12,543 nt of DNA from Clostridia bacterium (GTDB taxonomy: Bacteria > Bacillota_A > Clostridia > Christensenellales > UBA1750), in assembly GCA_017413675.1 (NCBI GenBank), contig JAFPSR010000037.1, forward strand, positions 1 through 12,543, written 5' to 3'. A model generated the notes under the pieces. It was not told the origin of the DNA, did no database searches, and saw only the letters and a list, made by a program, of their open reading frames with translations. The translations under genes were made by a program, and so were the position numbers. Below are positions 6,874 through 12,543 of the stretch, one piece after another. Position 1 is the first letter of the stretch. Each line of letters starts with the position of its first letter.

Positions 6874-8581
6874 GATTATCGAGATGCTCCTCAAAGAATT
6901 CCCGGAACTGGAAGGGAAGATCACCGTCCCGCGCCCGATGCGGGTATCTGTGGACTGGGTGGAGCGCCTGGACTGCGTCCGGATCCTGGCCTATCTGAAA
7001 AACGAAATGGGATTCTGGCGGGGCCACAACATCGTCGGGACCGATGAAGGGGATGACCTCGGGTTTATCTACCTGGTTTCTTCGGATGACAACATCATCG
7101 TGTCCGTACGTACGAAAGCCCCGAAACACGACCCGCACATCCCGTCCGTGAGCAACGACCTGTACCCGTCTTTTGTCCTTTTCGAAAGGGAACTGATCGA
7201 CCTGTTCGGGGCCAAAGTGGACGGGCTGCGCCCGGGCCGCCGGTACCCGCTCCCGGACCAATGGCCGAAAGACCAGTGGCCGCTGCGCAAGGAATGGAAA
7301 AAAGAAAACTTCACCATGCCGCTTACCGACGTGGACACCGTCATCCAGGAAGAGCCTCCGATCCCGCCGATCAACGAGAACCTGATTACGGTCCCGATCG
7401 GCCCGCAGCATCCGTCCCTGGACGAACCCGGCAGCTTTGCCATCACGCTTTCCGGAGAGAAGGTGGAAGGCGCCGAGATCGGGATCGGCTATAACCACCG
7501 CGGGCTGGAAAAAGCCTGCGAGTCCAACACCTATATCCAGGACCTGTATATTATCGAACGGGTCTGTGGGATCTGCTCGCATGCCCATACTTCTGCCTAC
7601 TGCATGGCGGTGGAAGAACTTGCCGGCGTGGAGGTTCCCCGCCGCGCCCAGTATATCCGCCTGATTGTGGCGGAGCTGGAACGGCTGCACAGCCATCTTC
7701 TGTGGCTCGGGGTTGCCGGTCATGAGATCGGTTTCGATACCCTGTTCATGCTCTCCTGGAGGGACCGTGAAAAAGTCCTGGATCTTCTGGCTGTACTGGG
7801 CGGCAACCGCATCAATTACGGGATCAACTGCCTGGGCGGTGTCCGGCGGGATATTGACGATCAGCTGCGGGAGGATATCCTGAAAACGCTTGTGTATCTG
7901 GAAAAGGAAATCCTGGCCTTCATCAAGCTGGCAACCAGCGAGGCGACCCTCATGGCGCGGCTGGAGAATGTCGGCCCGCTATCCTATGAGGACTGCCGGT
8001 ATTACGGGGCGACCGGGCCGGTTGCCCGGGCGGCGGGGCTTGCGCAGGATATCCGGGTCATTGAGCCGTACGGCGCCTATCGGGAGATCAAAACCAATGT
8101 CATTACGGATGAGCATGCCGATGTATTCGGGCGCACCGTAGTCCGTTTGAAGGAAATGCTGGAATCCATCCGCCTGATCCGGGAGGCTGTGACCAGCCTG
8201 CCGGAAGGACCGATTTCCGTCCGGGTACCCAGACGGATTCCCGCCGGGGAAGCGATTGTCCGAATTGAAGCCCCGCGCGGGGAGGATATCCATTATGTAC
8301 GTTCCAACGGGACGGACAAGCCGGACCGTATCCGTGTGCGGGCTCCTTCGGAGTGCAACTGGCACGGGATGCAGCACATGCTGGAAGGCGGGTACCTGTC
8401 CGATGTGCCGATTACGATTGCCGCAATCGATCCCTGCTATTCCTGTACTGACCGTGCGATTGTCTTGTCGGATCCCGAAAAGGCGAGCACGGATGTTCTG
8501 GACTGGAAAACACTGCGGAAACAGAGCATTGCCTGGTATGAAGAACGCGGTATAGATTTTTCGAAGGTGAAAGTGCAATGA
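6863..8581 (+). CDS. Group 4 [NiFe] hydrogenase large subunit, NuoC-NuoD fusion (HycE-like)
   Basis: This catalytic subunit is 572 residues, close to HycE (569). Residues 1 to about 150 form a NuoC-like domain with the FERELIDLFG signature; the rest is NuoD/hydrogenase large subunit. Nickel ligands are complete: RVCGIC (Cys235, Cys238) and DPCYSC (Cys525, Cys528). The loop after GPQHP (180-184) reads SLDEPG instead of the STHG of complex I, so a quinone site is not expected. A 41-residue tail follows Arg531 of CTDR; HycE is cleaved after the equivalent arginine by HycI, and a HycI homologue lies in this operon. Start chosen at ATG 6863: an AAGGAG site lies 10 nt upstream and the NuoC domain begins there. 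A longer in-frame start at 6782 lies within the small subunit gene and would add 27 basic residues unlike the family. Confidence 0.96.
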   Translation: MENKIIEMLLKEFPELEGKITVPRPMRVSVDWVERLDCVRILAYLKNEMGFWRGHNIVGTDEGDDLGFIYLVSSDDNIIVSVRTKAPKHDPHIPSVSNDLYPSFVLFERELIDLFGAKVDGLRPGRRYPLPDQWPKDQWPLRKEWKKENFTMPLTDVDTVIQEEPPIPPINENLITVPIGPQHPSLDEPGSFAITLSGEKVEGAEIGIGYNHRGLEKACESNTYIQDLYIIERVCGICSHAHTSAYCMAVEELAGVEVPRRAQYIRLIVAELERLHSHLLWLGVAGHEIGFDTLFMLSWRDREKVLDLLAVLGGNRINYGINCLGGVRRDIDDQLREDILKTLVYLEKEILAFIKLATSEATLMARLENVGPLSYEDCRYYGATGPVARAAGLAQDIRVIEPYGAYREIKTNVITDEHADVFGRTVVRLKEMLESIRLIREAVTSLPEGPISVRVPRRIPAGEAIVRIEAPRGEDIHYVRSNGTDKPDRIRVRAPSECNWHGMQHMLEGGYLSDVPITIAAIDPCYSCTDRAIVLSDPEKASTDVLDWKTLRKQSIAWYEERGIDFSKVKVQ

Positions 8582-9522
8582 ATTTACTGACTGCATTGGG
8601 AAAAATACTGATCTTCCCGGGATTCTTTTTCCTGGGGACGTATTCGTTTTTCCTCAGTTATTATGACCGGAAGCTGTATGCCAGGCTCCAGAACCGGATT
8701 GGGCCGCCCTGGTACCAGCCGCTGGCGGATGCCCTGAAGCTGATCGGGAAGGAGACCATCATCCCGGCGGACGCGAACCGCAAAATGTTTTCCACAATTC
8801 CCGTCTTCTCGCTGGCAGCGATGGCAGCCGTATTCGTGTATATCCCCGTATGGGGAAGGGAAAGCATCTATTATTTCGGCGGGGACCTGATTGTCGTGCT
8901 GTACTTCCTGACAATCCCGGCCCTGGCTTCGTTCCTGGCCGGCTGGTATTCCAGAAGCATTTACGCAACAGTGGGTTCCACCCGTGTCCTGACGCAGATG
9001 TTCTCCTATGAGGTGCCCCTGTTCATGGCCCTGCTGGCACCGACCCTGCTGTCCGGTTCCTGGTCCATCACCGAAAACCTGATCTATTACGGGGAACATC
9101 CATGGCATATCCTGATCAATATCCCGTCCTTCGTGGCGGTAATGATCGCGGCGCAGTGCAAACTGGAAAGAACGCCCTTCGACGCGCCGGAAGCGGAAAC
9201 GGAGATCGTGTCCGGACCGTTGGTTGAGTACGGCGGCCGGTACCTGGTATTTTTCTCCTTTGCCAAGAACTGTGAACTTACAGTCGTCCTTTCCCTGATT
9301 GCGGCCATGTTCCTGCCCTTTACGACCGGAATTCCCTGGATTGATTTCCTGCTGTACCTGGGGAAAACGATTGTCCTTTTGTCCATTCTCTGCCTGATGC
9401 GTGCCGTGACGGCCCGGCTGAAGATAGACCAGATCATCAAGTTCTGCTGGAAATATCTGATGCCTTGCACGCTGGCCCAGATGGTTCTGAACCTGATTCT
9501 GAGAGGGGTATTCCACATTTGA
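8578..9522 (+). CDS. NuoH/HycD/EchB-like membrane anchor subunit
   Basis: A 314-residue polytopic protein, the membrane anchor that docks the hydrogenase module and connects it to the pump arm. Family segments are clear in order: a cytoplasmic loop NRIGPPWYQPLADALKL near residue 40, a central GWYSRSIYATVGSTR and QMFSYEVPL, then the acidic loop RTPFDAPEAETEIVSGPLVEYGG that faces the soluble arm. This loop matches the PFD-PEAE-E signature of NuoH/HycD. Length agrees with NuoH (325) and HycD (307). The ATG at 8578 overlaps the stop of the large subunit (ATGA). Its own stop overlaps the TTG start of the next gene. Confidence 0.95.
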   Translation: MNLLTALGKILIFPGFFFLGTYSFFLSYYDRKLYARLQNRIGPPWYQPLADALKLIGKETIIPADANRKMFSTIPVFSLAAMAAVFVYIPVWGRESIYYFGGDLIVVLYFLTIPALASFLAGWYSRSIYATVGSTRVLTQMFSYEVPLFMALLAPTLLSGSWSITENLIYYGEHPWHILINIPSFVAVMIAAQCKLERTPFDAPEAETEIVSGPLVEYGGRYLVFFSFAKNCELTVVLSLIAAMFLPFTTGIPWIDFLLYLGKTIVLLSILCLMRAVTARLKIDQIIKFCWKYLMPCTLAQMVLNLILRGVFHI

Positions 9523-9878
9523 AAAAACATACGGGAAGACTGACCGGCACGGTATTGAAAGCCCTGTTCATGCGTCCGACTACCATCAAGTACGCCGGCG
9601 GGGATTTCAAGCTGGATGACCGCTGCCGCGGAATAATCGAATATGACCCGACCGACTGCATTGCCTGCGGGCTGTGTATGCGGGACTGCCCGACAGGGGC
9701 GATCAGTGTTGTCAATCACGGGACACGCGAGGAAAAGCAGATGGAAGCGCACCTGAATGTGGGAATGTGCATTTTCTGCGGCCAGTGTGTGGATTCCTGC
9801 GCGAAGCACTGCCTGCACACGACCTCCAGGGTGGACCTGTCACAGTTTACCAAAGACGGGCTGATCATCAAGCTATGA
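9519..9878 (+). CDS. NuoI/HycF/EchF-like 2x[4Fe-4S] ferredoxin subunit
   Basis: A 119-residue electron-transfer subunit. Two ferredoxin motifs are present: Cys47-50-53-57 (CIACGLCMRDCP) and Cys84-87-90-94 (CIFCGQCVDSC); the proline that usually follows the second motif is Ala95. The N-terminal RCRGIIEYD resembles NuoI just before its first cluster. It would carry electrons from the donor, probably ferredoxin since no NuoEFG or formate dehydrogenase is nearby, to the small subunit. Start chosen as TTG at 9519: it overlaps the upstream stop as TTGA, has a GAGAGGGG ribosome binding site 10 nt upstream, and gives a MKKH N-terminus. A longer frame from 9465 would lie inside the NuoH-like gene, with no family similarity. 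The stop overlaps the next start (ATGA). Confidence 0.93.
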   Translation: MKKHTGRLTGTVLKALFMRPTTIKYAGGDFKLDDRCRGIIEYDPTDCIACGLCMRDCPTGAISVVNHGTREEKQMEAHLNVGMCIFCGQCVDSCAKHCLHTTSRVDLSQFTKDGLIIKL

Positions 9879-10369
9879 GGACAGAAGCCGTTCTTTCCGG
9901 GATCCGGGAACTGTTCCCGCCGTACAGGCGCTGTGTGCTCTTAGGGGTCGGGAATGAACTGTGCCGGGACGATTATGCCGGAATGGCCGTTGTCCGCAAG
10001 CTTAAGGAGCAGGGGGAATTCCCCGGCTTCCTGGCTGTGGAAGGCGGCAGCGCACCGGAAAACGTCACAGGGGTCATCACGGAATTCCATCCTGATGCCG
10101 TGATTGTTGTGGATGCGGCTTTCTGCGGCCTTCGGCCGGGAGAGTACACCGTCCTGTCCCCGGACAGGATTACCGGGAAAACCTTTTCCACCCATATGCT
10201 GCCCCTGCCTGTGATGCTATCCTATCTGGAAGCTGCCTGCGGCTGTGTTTCGGCCTATATCGGGATGGAACCGTTCAGCGTGGAACAGGGGATCGGCATG
10301 GACCCCGCGGTTGCGGACGGGGTTAATAAACTGGCAGAGGAGATCCTTGCCGTCCTCCGGGAGCCATAA
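9875..10369 (+). CDS. hycI: HycI-type hydrogenase maturation endopeptidase
   Basis: A 164-residue protease of the HycI/HyaD/HybD family that, after nickel insertion, removes the C-terminal tail of the hydrogenase large subunit. Family marks in order: GVGNELCRDDYAG (24-36), GGSAPEN (57-63, as in E. coli HycI), VVDA (78-81) and STHMLPL (105-111). By alignment the nickel-sensing residues Asp16, Asp62 and His90 of HycI correspond to Asp33, Asp80 and His107. Its substrate is almost certainly the tail of the large subunit encoded in this operon. The ATG at 9875 overlaps the ferredoxin-subunit stop (ATGA); the longer frame from 9674 lies within that gene and is not used. It is the last gene of the operon. 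Confidence 0.95.
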   Translation: MRTEAVLSGIRELFPPYRRCVLLGVGNELCRDDYAGMAVVRKLKEQGEFPGFLAVEGGSAPENVTGVITEFHPDAVIVVDAAFCGLRPGEYTVLSPDRITGKTFSTHMLPLPVMLSYLEAACGCVSAYIGMEPFSVEQGIGMDPAVADGVNKLAEEILAVLREP

Positions 10370-10375
10370 TCCCGG
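10357..10375 (+). terminator. Weak candidate terminator hairpin at the operon end
   Basis: A 6-bp perfect stem (CCGGGA / TCCCGG, 7-nt loop) straddles the stop codon of the protease gene. It may extend by one G-T pair. A TTTT run only comes about 11 nt later (10387-10390), so it does not fit the usual intrinsic terminator well. It could instead be a chance palindrome. Confidence 0.25.
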
Positions 10376-10391
10376 GATCCTTCCTGTTTTG

Positions 10392-10421
10392 TTGACGAAA
10401 CCGGGGGAAATACGATATATT
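10392..10421 (+). promoter_or_regulatory. Sigma-A-type promoter for the glycosyltransferase gene
   Basis: A TTGACG -35 box (10392-10397, 5 of 6 matches) and a TATATT -10 box (10416-10421, 5 of 6) are separated by 18 bp. The start point would be near 10428, giving a leader of about 27 nt. It sits in the 85-bp gap after the hydrogenase operon, marking the glycosyltransferase as a separate transcription unit. Confidence 0.65.
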
Positions 10422-10454
10422 CAAGATACTGAAAGACGAAAGGAACCTGCATCC

Positions 10455-11495
10455 ATGGCTTCTGTTGTCCTGATTCCTGCCTACAAACCGGACGAAAAAA
10501 TGATCACCCTTCTGCACCAGCTGGCCGAGTATCCGTTCCCGGCCATTGTCCTGGTGGACGACGGCAGCGGGGAAGAGTTTGCGGAAGTGTTCCGGCAGGC
10601 CCTGGCTGTTTCCGATAAGGTGCAGCTGGTGAGCCATGCCGTAAACCTCGGGAAAGGCGCTGCGTTGAAAACGGGGATCAACTACTGCCTGGTGCACTAT
10701 CCCACCTGCGGGATTGTAACTGCGGACTGCGACGGGCAGCATACGCCGGAGGATATCGGCCGTGTGGCGGACACGATGGAAACCGAACCGGACAAGCTGA
10801 TTGTCGGGGGCAGGGAATTCAAAGGCAAGGTGCCTGCCCGTTCCATGTTCGGGAATACCATCATGCGTACGGCATTCGCCCTGTCTACCGGGGTCAGGGT
10901 CCGTGATACCCAGACCGGGCTGCGCGGATTGCCGCCGGAGATCGCCGGCAAGTGCCTGAGCATATCCGGCAACCGGTATGAATATGAGATGAATATGCTC
11001 CTCCAGATGCCTTCCTGGGGGTACGGGATCAAGGAAATCCCGATTGAAACCATCTATATCGAAGACAACGCTTCCAGTCATTTCCATCCCTTCCGGGATG
11101 CCATGCGGGTCTTTTCCCGGCTCCTGCTTTTTGCCGCATCCTCCATCGTGAGCTTTGCGGTGGACTATATCCTGTATGCCGTGTTCCTGGGTTTGAACAG
11201 CGCTTCCTGGGCGTTCATCGAGGCAAGGGCGATTTCCTCCCTCGTGAACTTTGCCCTGAACCGGCACATGGTCTTCAAGTCCAAGGAAAACGTGGTGCGG
11301 CAGGCGATTGGCTATTTCCTGCTTGTGATCTGTATCATGCTGATCGGGTCCTGGGCAGTTGGAATGCTGACGAATCTGGGCGTGGGGAAATATATTGCCA
11401 AGATTATTACCGACTGTGTGCTGTTCATGGTGAACTTCGTAGTCCAGAGGAAAATTATCTTCCGGAATCCCAAAGTAAAGAGCAAGAACCCATAG
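10455..11495 (+). CDS. GT2 glycosyltransferase (polyprenyl-phosphate type) fused to GtrA membrane domain
   Basis: A 346-residue two-domain protein. Residues 1 to about 210 are a GT-A fold family 2 domain like dolichyl-phosphate mannose synthase: VVLIPAYKP at the N-terminus, LVDDGSG (33-39), the metal-binding DCD motif (91-93) in ADCDGQH, and QTGLRG. Residues from about 215 form four hydrophobic segments typical of the GtrA flippase-like family (VNFALNR and VNFVVQRK motifs). It probably loads a sugar onto undecaprenyl phosphate at the inner membrane face and helps move or hold it for cell-surface glycosylation; the sugar is unknown. Start ATG at 10455 was chosen because the GT2 fold begins there and an AAAGGA site lies 10 nt upstream; an upstream in-frame extension to 10245 runs through the protease gene and the promoter. 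It appears unrelated to the hydrogenase. Confidence 0.9.
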   Translation: MASVVLIPAYKPDEKMITLLHQLAEYPFPAIVLVDDGSGEEFAEVFRQALAVSDKVQLVSHAVNLGKGAALKTGINYCLVHYPTCGIVTADCDGQHTPEDIGRVADTMETEPDKLIVGGREFKGKVPARSMFGNTIMRTAFALSTGVRVRDTQTGLRGLPPEIAGKCLSISGNRYEYEMNMLLQMPSWGYGIKEIPIETIYIEDNASSHFHPFRDAMRVFSRLLLFAASSIVSFAVDYILYAVFLGLNSASWAFIEARAISSLVNFALNRHMVFKSKENVVRQAIGYFLLVICIMLIGSWAVGMLTNLGVGKYIAKIITDCVLFMVNFVVQRKIIFRNPKVKSKNP

Positions 11496-11546
11496 AAGAA
11501 AAGAGCTTCTGTCTGGAAGAGCCTCAAGACGGTTTTATCATTTTCC

Positions 11547-11580
11547 GGAAATGGCATGATCTTTGGGTCATGCCATTTCC
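11547..11580 (+). terminator. Strong hairpin terminator after the glycosyltransferase gene
   Basis: A perfect 13-bp inverted repeat (GGAAATGGCATGA at 11547-11559, TCATGCCATTTCC at 11568-11580) encloses an 8-nt loop. It is followed by a T-rich but interrupted tail (TGTTTCATTC). It lies 51 bp after the glycosyltransferase stop. The tail suits + strand termination; the minus-strand side lacks a T run. Confidence 0.75.
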
Positions 11581-11719
11581 TGTTTCATTCAGATTCTTTC
11601 TTCGGGACGAGTGAGTTAAGAAAATCCAGAAAAGATGCAAATCTTTACATATAACTTTACGAAATGCAGATTTATGAGAAATCATAAAGTACAATAATGG
11701 TTTCAGGAGGAACATGCAG
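11581..11719. other. AT-rich intergenic region with repeats, upstream of the nucleotidyltransferase gene
   Basis: This non-coding stretch is visibly richer in A and T than its surroundings. It contains two CTTTAC direct repeats 12 bp apart (11643-11648, 11655-11660). It also has a perfect 7-bp inverted repeat TTTATGA-GAAA-TCATAAA (11671-11688), and a TACAAT -10-like box (11690-11695) without a good -35 at 16-18 bp. It is the likely control region of the next gene. No RNA gene or riboswitch is recognised. Confidence 0.5.
11705..11710 (+). promoter_or_regulatory. AGGAGG ribosome binding site deciding the start at 11720
   Basis: A full-consensus AGGAGG is followed by two in-frame ATGs, at 11714 (3 nt away, too close) and 11720 (9 nt away, optimal). 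The second is taken as the start of the nucleotidyltransferase. Confidence 0.85.
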
Positions 11720-12543
11720 ATGGATTCATCGGAGAACAGGAACAGGAAGATCATAGACGCAATTCTCCGGAAGGAACAGACAGTATGTCCGGGGGCAGTA
11801 GCGCTGATCGGAATTTACGGATCTTTCCAGACGGGAGACGTTCATCCGCTGTCGGATCTGGACCTGCTGATCCTGATCAATGACGACCGCGGATGGCAGC
11901 TGGGGAAGGCTTTTATCCAGGAAGACGTGGGTGTGGGGCATGATATTTACTGCACAAACTGGGAAAGCCTGCGGCAGGACGCGGAACATATACATCCCCA
12001 TATTTCCAAGCTGATGGATTCGCAAATCGTGTACTGCGCGGATGAAAAGTACAGGGAAGAACTGGAAACGCTGCGGGAACAGGTGCGCAGGAAGCTGGCG
12101 GAGCCGCTCGGAGAAGAAGACTACCGGAGAGCAGAGAAGGAACTGAGGGAAGCACGGTGCTGTTACGCGGACGCCATGACCGCGGAAGCATTGAGCGAAG
12201 TTCGCCGGAATGCTGGCGGTACAATTTACTTTACGGAAAATGCCGTCGCGCTGCTGAATAAAATCTACTTCCGCAAGGGGGTCAGCCGGCGTTATGAAGA
12301 GCTGGAAGCCATGGACCGAAAGCCCGACAATCTATGCGACAGGATTGAGAAGGTGCTCTCTGCAGAAACCGTGGAAGGCCTGAAGGAACAATTGACACTG
12401 CTGATGAAGGATCTGACGTCCTGCTTCCTGCAGGCAAAGCGGCTGCTGCCGGAGGAGAAAAAGCCTGCAGGCGCGGATACACTGTCCGGGACCTATGAGG
12501 AAATGTTCTCCAACTGGCACGGGAAGATGGTGCAGGCGGCGGA
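11720..12543 (+). CDS. Pol-beta-type nucleotidyltransferase domain protein (3' truncated by window)
   Basis: An open frame of at least 274 codons runs off the right edge without a stop. Residues 30-50 carry the nucleotidyltransferase signature GS-F-x9-DLDL: Gly34-Ser35, then Asp46 and Asp48 as metal ligands; Asp75 in GHDIYC is a fitting third carboxylate. After this domain (about residues 1-105) comes a helical, charge-rich region (about 110-255) that resembles the helical partner half of antibiotic-type or HEPN-linked nucleotidyltransferases, though no specific family is recognised. Such proteins transfer a nucleotide to small molecules, RNA or protein; the substrate here cannot be told. Start chosen at ATG 11720 (AGGAGG 9 nt upstream). 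It has its own AT-rich control region and is separated from the previous gene by a terminator, so no link to the hydrogenase is implied. Confidence 0.82.
   Translation, partial: MDSSENRNRKIIDAILRKEQTVCPGAVALIGIYGSFQTGDVHPLSDLDLLILINDDRGWQLGKAFIQEDVGVGHDIYCTNWESLRQDAEHIHPHISKLMDSQIVYCADEKYREELETLREQVRRKLAEPLGEEDYRRAEKELREARCCYADAMTAEALSEVRRNAGGTIYFTENAVALLNKIYFRKGVSRRYEELEAMDRKPDNLCDRIEKVLSAETVEGLKEQLTLLMKDLTSCFLQAKRLLPEEKKPAGADTLSGTYEEMFSNWHGKMVQAA

Noticed and set aside
5464..6924. Minus-strand open frame (486 codons) spanning five + strand genes
   Set aside because: It crosses the stops and starts of several well-supported genes and shows no domain motif; it is a shadow.
502..10369. Respiratory NADH:quinone oxidoreductase (complex I)
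   Set aside because: Both NiFe-binding CxxC motifs, hydrogenase-type small-subunit cysteines and a HycI protease are present, E/F/G are absent, and the quinone loop is not conserved.
10245..10454. N-terminal extension of the glycosyltransferase
   Set aside because: The frame runs through the protease gene and its promoter region and has no similarity to the GT2 fold, which begins at the ATG at 10455.
11494..11510. Small hairpin AGAAG/CTTCT just after the glycosyltransferase stop
   Set aside because: Only 5 bp with no T tract; the 13-bp hairpin at 11547 is a far better terminator.

Overview
The window reads as a high-GC, low-intergenic stretch from an anaerobic bacterium, most likely a Firmicutes/Clostridia-type gut or rumen organism. 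That lineage call is inference. It rests on strong AGGAGG-type ribosome binding sites, sigma-A-like promoters (TTGCCA-N17-TATAAT; TTGACG-N18-TATATT), a GT2-GtrA fusion gene and the gene content. All recognisable genes lie on the + strand. There is no trace of a tRNA, rRNA, CRISPR array or transposon.

Positions 1-461 hold the 3' end of hypE (NiFe-hydrogenase cyanide-ligand synthesis), ending in the canonical PRIC tail. A near-consensus promoter straddles its stop codon. It is followed by an 11-gene, almost gap-free operon (502-10369) for a membrane-bound group 4 [NiFe] hydrogenase. In order: three antiporter-like subunits of the NuoL/M/N-MrpD family (502-1908 NuoM-like, 1910-3733 NuoL-like with a long C-terminal extension, 3748-5211 NuoN-like), then NuoJ-like, NuoK-like and NuoA-like small membrane subunits. 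These are followed by the hydrogenase small subunit (NuoB-like), a fused NuoC-NuoD-type large subunit with both Ni-binding CxxC motifs, a NuoH-like membrane anchor, a NuoI-like two-cluster ferredoxin subunit, and a HycI-type maturation protease that would trim the C-terminal tail of the large subunit.

The set equals the eleven-polypeptide core of respiratory complex I (A, B, CD, H, I, J, K, L, M, N, with C and D fused) without the NADH module (E, F, G), but with a hydrogenase rather than quinone active site. The likely job is proton reduction to H2, probably with ferredoxin electrons, coupled to H+ or Na+ translocation by three full-length pumping modules. The electron donor, reaction direction and ion are inferences. 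No formate dehydrogenase or NADH module is visible in the window.

Positions 10370-11580 hold an apparently unrelated transcription unit: its own promoter, a GT2 (polyprenyl-phosphate glycosyltransferase-like) protein fused to a GtrA membrane domain, and a strong 13-bp hairpin terminator. An AT-rich intergenic segment with direct and inverted repeats (11581-11719) then precedes a pol-beta-type nucleotidyltransferase gene that runs off the right edge.
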